From positions 186,001 through 250,000 of the forward strand of contig SJCO01000005.1 of assembly GCA_005217565.1 (NCBI GenBank): DNA of 64,000 nt, given 5' to 3'. Shown here in pieces: positions 1 through 7,496 of this stretch (its first letter is position 1; each line of letters begins with the position of its first letter). This DNA is from Puteibacter caeruleilacunae (GTDB lineage Bacteria > Bacteroidota > Bacteroidia > Bacteroidales > Prolixibacteraceae). The translations under genes and the position numbers were made by a program. The notes beneath the pieces were generated by a model that was not told where the DNA came from, did not search any database, and saw only the letters and a program-made list of their open reading frames with translations.

Positions 1-2
1 AA

Positions 3-1190
3 TATCCTTTCTCTAATGGAGTAGTAAACAATTGTATGTCGCGATCGGCACCAATGGGAGTTGAATTAAAAGAATCAGAAAATTGCTGGTCGGATGTATT
101 GAAAGAGAACGGCTATTCATTAGGGTATGTGGGTAAATGGCATTTAGATTCTCCTCATGCTCCATATATCGATTGCGCCAACAATAAAGGGGAGAATAAG
201 TGGAATGAATGGTGTCCTCCTGCTCGTCGCCATGGTTTTGATTACTGGTATGCTTACGGGACTTACGATTATCACCTGAAACCATTGTACTGGGACAATG
301 ATGCTGGTCGTAATGACTTCCATTATGTGGAGCAATGGGGGCCAGAACATGAAGCTGACAAAGCGATTGAGTATATCAAAAATGAAAGTGGCAAGCTACG
401 ACACAATGAAGAGCCATTTGCTTTGGTTGTTGCCATGAATCCTCCACATACAGGTTATAGTCTTGTACCTGAAAAATATAAAGCGATTTATAAAGATGTT
501 CCAATGGATAAGCTTACAAAGCGTCCTAATATTCCAGCAAAGGGGACAAAATGGGGAGATCACTTCCGTAAGAATATTAAAAATTACTATGCTTGTATAA
601 CTGGTGTTGATGAACAGTTTGGGCGCATTATGGATTGTTTGGACACCGAAGGATTGAAGGATAATACCATTGTGTTGTTTATCTCTGATCATGGCGATTG
701 TATTGGTATTCATGATCATGTGACAAAGAATAATCCTTATGAGGAATCGATGCGTATTCCATTTCTATTGCGTTATCCAGGAAAAATTAAGCCTCGTCAG
801 GATGATATGCTAATGAGCATTCCTGATATCTATCCTAGCCTATTGGAATTGATGGGATTAAAGAATGAGATTCCCAAAAGTGTTGAAGGAGTAAGTTATG
901 CTGAGAGTTTGTGTGGAAATTCAGAGCAGGAGGTAGACTTTCAGACTTATATGTTTGTTAAAAATGAAGACTGGAATTTAGGGAAGCGTGGTATTCGCAC
1001 TAAACAATATACCTATGTTGAGGAGATTAAAAAGGAAGGTGAAGCTATGACTTATACTTTGTTTGACCGATTAAATGATCCATATCAGCAAAAGAATATC
1101 GCTCCTGAGAATGATGCATTGTGTAAGAAGTTCCAGAAGTTTCTATATAAAGAATTGAAACGCCAGAACGATCCTTGGGGAAAAAGGTAG
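3..1190 (+). CDS. Sulfatase (S1 family, alkaline phosphatase-like fold), 5'-truncated by window edge
   Basis: This is the C-terminal part of a periplasmic or secreted sulfatase that would remove sulfate esters from glycans. The reading frame is open from base 3, so the ATG at 36 is internal. The residues before it (YPFSNGVV) are what normally follows the catalytic C-x-P/A-x-R motif, so the formylglycine site lies upstream of the window. Visible family marks are GKWHLD soon after the edge, a metal-site DHGD near residue 230 of the visible part, and the E-S-M-R-I-P-F-L-L-R-YPGK block that follows it. The C-terminal subdomain (TLFDRLNDPYQQKN) is also typical. A hairpin terminator follows, then an acetylesterase gene. 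Substrate and sulfatase subfamily cannot be given without the N-terminus. Confidence 0.9.
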   Translation, partial: YPFSNGVVNNCMSRSAPMGVELKESENCWSDVLKENGYSLGYVGKWHLDSPHAPYIDCANNKGENKWNEWCPPARRHGFDYWYAYGTYDYHLKPLYWDNDAGRNDFHYVEQWGPEHEADKAIEYIKNESGKLRHNEEPFALVVAMNPPHTGYSLVPEKYKAIYKDVPMDKLTKRPNIPAKGTKWGDHFRKNIKNYYACITGVDEQFGRIMDCLDTEGLKDNTIVLFISDHGDCIGIHDHVTKNNPYEESMRIPFLLRYPGKIKPRQDDMLMSIPDIYPSLLELMGLKNEIPKSVEGVSYAESLCGNSEQEVDFQTYMFVKNEDWNLGKRGIRTKQYTYVEEIKKEGEAMTYTLFDRLNDPYQQKNIAPENDALCKKFQKFLYKELKRQNDPWGKR

Positions 1191-1226
1191 TTACCAAGGA
1201 GACCGGAAACCGGAGAAAGGAAAACG

Positions 1227-1254
1227 AAAACGGGAGGGTAACACCCCCGTTTTT
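1227..1254 (+). terminator. Rho-independent terminator after the first sulfatase
   Basis: AAAACGGG at 1227-1234 pairs with CCCGTTTT at 1246-1253, and the T-run of the 3' arm ends the structure. It lies 37 bp after the sulfatase stop codon. Confidence 0.7.
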
Positions 1255-1331
1255 GCGTCATATACCATAATAGGTAATCGATTTTCTCTTTGGAAGATTT
1301 TTACTTTCATGGGGGTAATTAAAATTAGTGT

Positions 1332-2138
1332 ATGAAAAGAACTATAATAGCGGCAAGTCTTGTCGTTTTTGCGTTAATGGCGACAGGAAAAGAACGACCT
1401 GTTGAGTGTGTCGGAAATCAGGTTCATGCTAAGAGTGAAACTGTAGAGGAAGCTAAAGATTTAGACATCTATCTACTGATTGGTCAGAGTAATATGGCTG
1501 GTAGAGCTGAAATCACATCTCATGAAAAAGATACATTAGAAGGTGTTTTCATTTTTACTGGAAATGCTGAAGAAATGTGGGAGAAAGCAGCCAATCCGCT
1601 GAACAAGTACTCAACCATTCGTAAAAGTATCTCCATGCAGAAGTTAGGCCCAGGGTATGCTTTTGCAAAGCAAATGAGAAAAGGGAATGGTTCAAGAGAT
1701 ATTGGTCTGGTTGTAAATGCTAAAGGTGGTTCAAAGATTGAAGAATGGAAGCCGGGATCTAAGTTTTATAATGAAGCTGTTGCTCGTACGAGGGAGGCCT
1801 TAAAAAGCGGCAGATTGAAAGGAATTGTTTGGCATCAGGGAGAGAGCAATGCAACAAAACTGAAGGATTATATGGAAAAGCTTCAGACATTAATTGCTGA
1901 GCTTAGGAAGGATTTAAATGCTCCTAATGTTCCATTTGTTGCAGGTCAGTTATCCGAAGATAAGGATTTTCGTAAGGCGTTTAATGTGATGATTTTAGAG
2001 CTGCCTGAATTAGTAGAAACTAGTGGTGTTGTTAAATCAAAACGAACAGCAACAATTGATGAAACACACTTCAATACGAAAAGTCAGTTGCTCATGGGGA
2101 AGCGTTTTGCAAAGAAGATGAAAGCGTTACAGAAGTAG
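1332..2138 (+). CDS. Secreted SGNH-type carbohydrate acetylesterase (CE6 / SASA domain)
   Basis: Predicted to remove O-acetyl groups from a polysaccharide or oligosaccharide in the periplasm. The 268-residue protein starts with a signal peptide (MKRTIIAASLVVFALMATG). A SASA/CE6 domain begins near residue 45 with LLIGQSNMAG, whose Ser53 is the expected nucleophile. The middle carries the WHQGES block (about residue 175). Near the C-terminus, DETHF supplies Asp243 and His246, the expected other triad residues. The length is usual for single-domain CE6 enzymes. Its place between two sulfatases suggests that acetyl and sulfate groups are removed from the same glycan; that is inference. A sialate O-acetylesterase role is possible, as the families share this domain. 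Confidence 0.85.
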   Translation: MKRTIIAASLVVFALMATGKERPVECVGNQVHAKSETVEEAKDLDIYLLIGQSNMAGRAEITSHEKDTLEGVFIFTGNAEEMWEKAANPLNKYSTIRKSISMQKLGPGYAFAKQMRKGNGSRDIGLVVNAKGGSKIEEWKPGSKFYNEAVARTREALKSGRLKGIVWHQGESNATKLKDYMEKLQTLIAELRKDLNAPNVPFVAGQLSEDKDFRKAFNVMILELPELVETSGVVKSKRTATIDETHFNTKSQLLMGKRFAKKMKALQK

Positions 2139-2247
2139 GAAAGATATATTAATGCCATACACGCCAGACAATAGCTTTACATGCTTTCAGTTCCTATTGG
2201 ATGCTGTAAGGTGTTGTTGTGGAGGGTGAAAATTGTTGCTAGGAAAC

Positions 2248-2276
2248 ACCCGTCAGCGTTGAAAACCTGCCAGCGT
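2248..2276. repeat. Paired 12-bp direct repeat (ACCYGYCAGCGT), member 1 of a dispersed family
   Basis: ACCCGTCAGCGT at 2248-2259 and ACCTGCCAGCGT at 2265-2276 repeat with a 17-bp period and are followed by GTTG. The same paired arrangement occurs at 48414-48443, 61606-61636 and, more decayed, 62565-62595. It lies in the 178-bp gap before the antiporter gene. Confidence 0.6.
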
Positions 2277-2316
2277 GTTGTATTAAGAATTAAAACAACG
2301 ATGAATAAAACTAAAC

Positions 2317-3750
2317 ATGACTAGAACCAAGAAAGTACCAAGTCTTTTTCAGGCTTTTCTGCCTATACTAATTATGATTGTGTTGTTGGGTGTTGGAGGG
2401 GCAATATTCAACCTTCGCCTGGAAATATTGTTATTGCTGACCACGCTGTTGTCGGGACTCATTGCGGTGTATCTAGGTTATGGCTGGGATGATATTATTA
2501 ATGCAATAACAGAAAAGGTCTCGAAGACTTTTCCCGCTTTAATGATCTTGTTAATGGTTGGACTACTCATCGGTACATGGATGATAGGAGGGACCATACC
2601 TTACATGGTTAAAATTGGACTGAGTATTATTAGTCCGCAGTACATTATTATTACGGCTTTTGTTGTATCAGCATTTGTATCCTTATGTACTGGAACTTCC
2701 TGGGGATCGGTGAGTACAGTTGGTGTTGCCCTTATGAGTATTGCCGTTGGTATGGATGCACGATTGGATATGGTTGCAGGAGCAATTGTATCAGGTGCTT
2801 ATTTTGGTGATAAAATGTCTCCATTATCTGATACTACCAACCTTGCTTCTATTGCTGCAGGATCAAAGTTGTATGAGCATATTGGACATATGATTTACAC
2901 AACGGGACCAGCATTTATTGTTGCTGCAATTGTTTATTTCTTCTTAGGATTAAATTCCGATGGACATGCCGAAAGTCTTGGGGCTGGAGCTATGGAATCA
3001 ATCCAGCAAATGGATAAGATCTATAATTTCAATTTATGGTTATTGCTTCCGGTATTGATTGTGTTATATGGTTCAGTGCGACAAAAACCTACGATTCCGG
3101 TCATGATGATCTCTGGAATCGTGGCGACATGTAATGCTATATTTATTCATGGTTTTGATATGAACAGTGCTATTGATGCTGCTATTACTGGTGTTAAACC
3201 TGAGATGTTTTCATCGATTGGGATAAAAGTTAGCGAGTTAAGTGCTGATCTGCAAACACTTCTTCTGAGAGGAGGGATGGTGTCGATGTTGGAAACATTG
3301 TTAGTTGCATTGTGTGCTTTTGCTTTTGCAGGAGTGATGGCGGTTTCTGGATCTTTAGAAATCGTTCTTAAGTTTTTACTTAGGATGGTAACCAATACGG
3401 GTAGTTTGATCTTGACTACAATTATCTCGTGCTTCTTGACAATTGGAATAACCTCTAATGGACAGATTTCTATTCTTTTGCCTGGGGAATTGTTTAAAGA
3501 GAGCTATAAAAAGTTTGGTCTTAAGCCAGTCAATTTAAGTCGTACGTTAGAAGATTCCGCCACAGTGATTGAACCGTTGGTTCCTTGGACTGTTGCAGGG
3601 ATGTTTATGGCGAAAACATTGGGTGTACCAACATTATCGTATTTACCTTTTGCTATTGTATGCTATACTGGTTTCATATTCGCACTCATCTGGGGATATA
3701 CAGGCCTCTTTATCAAGAAGATTGATAGTCTAGAGCCAGAAACAAAATAA
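2317..3750 (+). CDS. NhaC-type Na+/H+ antiporter family membrane protein
   Basis: Integral inner-membrane protein of 477 residues with about a dozen hydrophobic segments, no signal peptide cleavage site and a charged C-terminal tail. The block GDKMSPLSDTTNLA (about residues 166-180) and the preceding GTSWGSVSTVGVAL are hallmarks of the NhaC family, which exchanges Na+ for H+. Some relatives exchange organic ions such as malate and lactate, so the substrate is not certain. It sits between an acetylesterase and a sulfatase gene, an uncommon neighbour for an ion exchanger. It might balance Na+, acetate or sulfate-associated charge during breakdown of a sulfated marine glycan; this is inference. 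Confidence 0.85.
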   Translation: MTRTKKVPSLFQAFLPILIMIVLLGVGGAIFNLRLEILLLLTTLLSGLIAVYLGYGWDDIINAITEKVSKTFPALMILLMVGLLIGTWMIGGTIPYMVKIGLSIISPQYIIITAFVVSAFVSLCTGTSWGSVSTVGVALMSIAVGMDARLDMVAGAIVSGAYFGDKMSPLSDTTNLASIAAGSKLYEHIGHMIYTTGPAFIVAAIVYFFLGLNSDGHAESLGAGAMESIQQMDKIYNFNLWLLLPVLIVLYGSVRQKPTIPVMMISGIVATCNAIFIHGFDMNSAIDAAITGVKPEMFSSIGIKVSELSADLQTLLLRGGMVSMLETLLVALCAFAFAGVMAVSGSLEIVLKFLLRMVTNTGSLILTTIISCFLTIGITSNGQISILLPGELFKESYKKFGLKPVNLSRTLEDSATVIEPLVPWTVAGMFMAKTLGVPTLSYLPFAIVCYTGFIFALIWGYTGLFIKKIDSLEPETK

Positions 3751-3818
3751 TGAGGTAATTCTTACTGTATTACATGTCTGAAAATCGAATAATCAAGAAA
3801 TCTAATAATCTATAAAGA

Positions 3819-5291
3819 ATGATTCAATCAAAACAACTATTAACCTTAGGTCTTGGTGCTTTAGGACTGTTGGCCGGATGTAATAAGAAAACTACACAAA
3901 AGCAGGAATTACCAAATATTGTGATTGTCTTTACTGATGATCAAGGATATGGTGATTTGGGATGTTTTGGTGCGACTGAGTTTCAAACTCCTAACATCGA
4001 TAAATTAGCAGAACAGGGTGCAAGATTTACCAATTTTTATGCCGCTACAGCTGTATGTAGTGCTTCTCGGGCAGGACTTCTTACTGGATGTTATCCTGAG
4101 CGTGTAAGTATCTTGGGGGCACTTATGCCAACGGCTAAGCATGGTTTGAATCCTAAAGAGGAAACTATCGCTGATATTCTGAAAAAGAAGGGCTACAGCA
4201 CAGGGATATTTGGGAAATGGCATTTGGGGCATTATCCTGAATTCTTACCTTTGAAACAAGGATTTGATGAATATTATGGTCTTCCTTATTCAAATGATAT
4301 GTGGCCTGTTCATTATGATGGATCACCCGCCACCAGTGAGAAACTGGGAGAAAAACATTGGAAATTATCATGCCCACCATTGCCAATTTATGATGGCGAG
4401 AAGCAAGTGGCTACTGTTGATGATTTCGATGATCAGAATAGCTTAACAACTTTATATACCGAGCGTGCTGTTCAGTTTATTAAAAAGAATAAGGATAAAC
4501 CATTCTTTATGTATGTTCCTCATTCTATGCCTCACGTTCCACTTGGAGTTTCTAAGAAGTTCAAAGGAAAGAGTAAGCAGGGTTTGTATGGTGATGTGAT
4601 CATGGAAATCGACTGGTCGGTTGGCGAGATTATGAAGGCATTAAAGGAGACTGGCAACGACAAAAATACATTGGTTATTTATACCTCAGACAATGGTCCT
4701 TGGATGAATTATGGAAATCATGCAGGAACAACTGGCGGATTGAGAGAAGCTAAAGGAGCTATGTGGGAAGGTGGTCATAGAGAGCCTTGTGTGATGAGGT
4801 GGCCAGGAAAAGTACCCGCTGGTATTACGGTTGATAAGTTGGCATCAAGTATTGATTTATTGCCGACTATTGCTCATTATACTGGAGCTAAACTTCCGAC
4901 TAACAAAATTGATGGCGTAAATATCTCCGGACTTCTGGAAGGTAAGGATGTGAATCCTCGGGAAGTGTTCTGGAGTTATTATAGTGGTGAATTAAGAGGA
5001 ATCCGTAAGGGAGATTGGAAATTGTATTTCCCTCATAAATATCGCTCGTATCGTGATGTTGAGCCAGGTAAAGATGGTTTCCCTGGGAAATACGACTATA
5101 AGCAGTGTGGATTGGAATTGTATAATCTAAAAGATGATTTGTTCGAAACCATAGATGTGGCTGCAAAGCATCCTGATATCGTAAAAGAGTTATCAAAACT
5201 AGCTGAGCAGGCAAAATATGAACTTGGTGATAATCTGACTAAAGTAAAAGGATCAGAAATCAGACCTGCTGGACAACTTGTAAAGAAATAA
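3819..5291 (+). CDS. Lipoprotein arylsulfatase-like sulfatase (S1 family)
   Basis: Complete 490-residue sulfatase. The signal sequence ends in a lipobox LLAG-Cys21, so it should be a lipid-anchored envelope protein. The metal-binding DD (residues 40-41) in VFTDDQGYGDLG is followed by the catalytic CSASR motif at Cys80-Arg84. That is a Cys-type site needing conversion to formylglycine by an anaerobic maturase, which is not in this window. GKWHLG at 132-137 and SDNGPW further on are other active-site blocks, followed by EGGHREPCVMRWPGK. The protein ends with the usual small C-terminal subdomain. It is the last gene before a terminator and PUL 1, so it may serve that PUL or the upstream sulfatase group. 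The sulfated substrate is not determined. Confidence 0.93.
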   Translation: MIQSKQLLTLGLGALGLLAGCNKKTTQKQELPNIVIVFTDDQGYGDLGCFGATEFQTPNIDKLAEQGARFTNFYAATAVCSASRAGLLTGCYPERVSILGALMPTAKHGLNPKEETIADILKKKGYSTGIFGKWHLGHYPEFLPLKQGFDEYYGLPYSNDMWPVHYDGSPATSEKLGEKHWKLSCPPLPIYDGEKQVATVDDFDDQNSLTTLYTERAVQFIKKNKDKPFFMYVPHSMPHVPLGVSKKFKGKSKQGLYGDVIMEIDWSVGEIMKALKETGNDKNTLVIYTSDNGPWMNYGNHAGTTGGLREAKGAMWEGGHREPCVMRWPGKVPAGITVDKLASSIDLLPTIAHYTGAKLPTNKIDGVNISGLLEGKDVNPREVFWSYYSGELRGIRKGDWKLYFPHKYRSYRDVEPGKDGFPGKYDYKQCGLELYNLKDDLFETIDVAAKHPDIVKELSKLAEQAKYELGDNLTKVKGSEIRPAGQLVKK

Positions 5292-5386
5292 TGTAATGCT
5301 CATTATTGAAAAAGCTCCTTTTATAGTTTTAAAGTGAGGTTAGTATATCTTATGTCGTTTGATAAAATAAAATGACTAATAGATTG

Positions 5387-5433
5387 AAAACGGCTTTATG
5401 GTCTCATTACGAGGCTTTAAGGCCGTTTTTATT
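5387..5433 (+). terminator. Rho-independent terminator downstream of the lipoprotein sulfatase
   Basis: AAAACGGC (5387-5394) pairs with GCCGTTTT (5422-5429), with additional pairing of the TTTA/TAA flanks, and a T-rich tract follows. Confidence 0.75.
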
Positions 5434-5513
5434 TTTGAAGGTTTCATATTTGAATTCGAGTTCCCTAAAATGTGTGGTGAAAATTCATTAGTGGTATAAT
5501 TAGTATTAACGAC

Positions 5514-5544
5514 TTGATACTACTCTGGGCATTTCCTATATTTG
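5514..5544 (+). promoter_or_regulatory. Bacteroidota-type promoter of the PUL 1 sigma factor
   Basis: TTG at 5514-5516, a 20-bp spacer, then TATATTTG at 5537-5544, fitting TTTG-N19-21-TAnnTTTG. The start codon follows 25 bp after it, so the leader is short. Confidence 0.6.
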
Positions 5545-5569
5545 CTTCACACCATAAATTTCATGATAG

Positions 5570-6169
5570 ATGAAGATTGCGAAGAAGTTAGTTGATGAAG
5601 CGACTATTAATCAGTTTATTGCTGGTGATGTAAAGGCTTTTGATGCGATCTTTGAAGCTTATAATGCAAAACTAGAAAACTTCGCATATAGTATTCTGAA
5701 AAATGAATCAGATACCGAGGAGACAGTACAAGAGATATTTGTGAAATTATGGGAGAAAAGAACTAGTTTGAAGCAGACTTCTTCTTTCGAATCTTATCTA
5801 TTTTCGGTGGCTTACAATACTTCAATGACGCTTATCAGAAAACGTTCGAAGGAAAAGCATTATTTAGAATACCTTGAGAATGTCAATACCGATTCATTGA
5901 TAAATGTGTTGGAATCTGAATTTACAGAGGAAGAGCTACAACAACTACAGCAACGGTTGAATAAGCATATTGAAGCATTGCCAGCGAAGCAGCAAGAGGC
6001 TTTTAAGCTAAAGCACTTTGACCGTCTATCTTATCAAGAGATTGCGACGAGTATGAATATTTCCAAAAACACCGTTGAAAATCACATTGTGAAAGCCCAT
6101 AAATATCTTCGAGAAAGTCTAAAGAAGGACTATTTCATTGTAATGCTATTGGTTAGTTTGCTGAATTAA
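5570..6169 (+). CDS. ECF-type RNA polymerase sigma factor (PUL 1)
   Basis: A 199-residue sigma-70 family factor of the extracytoplasmic-function class that would direct RNA polymerase to the PUL 1 genes. Region 2 spans about residues 20-85 (FEAYNAKLENFAYSIL, then the helix ending in VKLWEKR). Region 4 spans about 120-190, with the HTH ALPAKQQEAFKLKHFDRLSYQEIATSMNIS and a second helix beginning with KNTVENH. There is no signal peptide. The protein ends in a hydrophobic tail (FIVMLLVSLLN). The next gene encodes its likely FecR anti-sigma partner, and susC and susD follow, the usual order of a sigma/anti-sigma-controlled PUL. Confidence 0.93.
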   Translation: MKIAKKLVDEATINQFIAGDVKAFDAIFEAYNAKLENFAYSILKNESDTEETVQEIFVKLWEKRTSLKQTSSFESYLFSVAYNTSMTLIRKRSKEKHYLEYLENVNTDSLINVLESEFTEEELQQLQQRLNKHIEALPAKQQEAFKLKHFDRLSYQEIATSMNISKNTVENHIVKAHKYLRESLKKDYFIVMLLVSLLN

Positions 6170-6304
6170 AAATATTTTTCAAAAAAAATCATTTTCCGAT
6201 AGTGGTATTTTAAATATTGACGTCTAACTGTTGAGACTGGGATTCAATTGGGGGATTAATCCTTGGTTCTCAGGAAGTAATAATTGAGTTGTTTAGATGT
6301 TAAT

Positions 6305-7381
6305 ATGGATATAAAAGGAATAATAAACTATCTGACTAATCACTATCATAAAGATAATGTACGGGATACCGTAGATAATTTAGCAGATGAAAGAAATAAT
6401 GAGCTTTATGAACCTATATTCCGAATGTTATGGCGGAAAACTGGTTCACAAAAGAGATTGAAGAGTGGTGAAACAGCACGACTAAATGCTATACATCATA
6501 AAATCAATTTATCAGGCAAAGCGAATAATCAAAAAGATAATAGTAGAATAAGAAGGTTAATGTATTCAACTACTATGAAAGTGTTATCGCGTGCTGCTGT
6601 CTGGCTAGTCATACCTTTTCTTTCATTTTTGGCTTTAACCATGTGGTTTCCTAAAAGTATACTTATAAATAACCAAGCATCTGTGGTTCATACCGAAGTT
6701 GTTGCACCTGTAGGCTCTCAGATTAACCTAACACTACCTGATGGCTCTAAAGTATGGCTGAATCATGGTAGTAGGTTAACCTATCCACAGTGTTTCAAGG
6801 GAGCATGTCGAACAGTTCATCTTGAAGGAGAAGGCTTTTTTGAAGTAGAATCGGATTTTAAGCATCCATTCTTTGTGGAGACAAAGAAGATGACAGTTAA
6901 GGCGACGGGAACAAAATTTAACGTGAAGGCCTATGATGATAGTCCTGATTTCGAAACTACATTGGTTGAAGGAAGGGTAGCGGTAATGAAGACTGTTGAT
7001 GAAAAAAGAAGGTTAATATCGAAGCTTGACCCAAACCAACATTTTAAGTTCAAGTCTGAATCATCAAAATATATAGTGAAAGATATTGATCCTGAGAAAT
7101 ATATTGCATGGAAGGATGGAAAGCTAATGTTTGAGGATGATGCTTTGCCACATGTGATGAGGAAGCTGGAACGGTGGTACAATGTAGACATCATTATTGA
7201 AGATGAAAAGCTAAAAAGATTAACATACAAAGCTACATTCTTTGACGAGACACTTGATCAGGTCTTGGAAAAATTAGCAACCGTTTCTCCAATAAAATAT
7301 GAATACGAGAAAAGAGAATTTAACGAAAATGGAACCCTGGAAAAACGAAAAGTAACTATCAAATACGATCTTAAAAACTAA
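6305..7381 (+). CDS. FecR-family anti-sigma factor (PUL 1)
   Basis: Single-span inner-membrane regulator expected to hold the PUL 1 sigma factor inactive until SusC signals ligand uptake. I place the start at ATG 6305 (358 residues, MDIKGIINYL); an in-frame TTG at 6284 would add seven residues but is less likely. A cytoplasmic N-terminal part of about 95 residues precedes one membrane segment (AVWLVIPFLSFLALTMWF). The periplasmic FecR domain then runs from APVGSQINLTLPDGSKVWLN to GTKFNVKAY. A DUF4974-type C-terminal domain (DALPHVMRKLERWYNVDIII, about 280-345) resembles the STN fold and probably contacts the receptor. It lies 135 bp after the sigma gene. Confidence 0.92.
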   Translation: MDIKGIINYLTNHYHKDNVRDTVDNLADERNNELYEPIFRMLWRKTGSQKRLKSGETARLNAIHHKINLSGKANNQKDNSRIRRLMYSTTMKVLSRAAVWLVIPFLSFLALTMWFPKSILINNQASVVHTEVVAPVGSQINLTLPDGSKVWLNHGSRLTYPQCFKGACRTVHLEGEGFFEVESDFKHPFFVETKKMTVKATGTKFNVKAYDDSPDFETTLVEGRVAVMKTVDEKRRLISKLDPNQHFKFKSESSKYIVKDIDPEKYIAWKDGKLMFEDDALPHVMRKLERWYNVDIIIEDEKLKRLTYKATFFDETLDQVLEKLATVSPIKYEYEKREFNENGTLEKRKVTIKYDLKN

Positions 7382-7398
7382 AACCAATGCTTATGTAA

Positions 7399-7483
7399 CA
7401 AAACTAAACAAGCAAGAGAATGCGTCAACATCCTCTTGCTTTAAGACACAGCACTCTGCCAGTGCTGATCCTGAATTTTAAAA
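7399..7483 (-). ncRNA. Predicted cis-antisense small RNA in the susC leader of PUL 1
   Basis: A minus-strand -7 element (7489-7496) would start transcription near 7483, running toward FecR. It would stop at a hairpin with a perfect 9-bp stem (AAGCAAGAG 7410-7418 with CTCTTGCTT 7433-7441). Beyond the hairpin the minus strand is U-rich (GTTTAGTTTTG). In the sense direction the hairpin has no T-run. The same layout precedes the three other susC genes. DonS-type antisense RNAs are known from Bacteroides fragilis PULs; that this is one is inference. The U-tract is the weakest of the four. Confidence 0.45.
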
Positions 7484-7488
7484 CATTA

Positions 7489-7496
7489 CAAAATTA
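7489..7496 (-). promoter_or_regulatory. Antisense -7 element overlapping the susC start codon (PUL 1)
   Basis: The plus strand reads CAAAATTA, which is TAATTTTG on the minus strand. Its last base is the A of the susC ATG. No convincing -33 TTTG is seen 19-21 bp upstream of it. Confidence 0.45.

Noticed and set aside
36-1190. ATG at 36 as the start of the first sulfatase
   Set aside because: The frame is open to the window edge and the residues before the ATG continue the sulfatase pattern, so the gene begins off-window.
6284-6304. TTG starts for FecR proteins (6284, 18192, 30369)
   Set aside because: In each case a nearby in-frame ATG begins the conserved N-terminal helix, and the extensions share no sequence.
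7410-7441. FecR-susC hairpins as sense-strand terminators
   Set aside because: None of the four has a T-run on the plus strand after the stem, while the minus-strand side is U-rich, so an antisense terminator explains them better.
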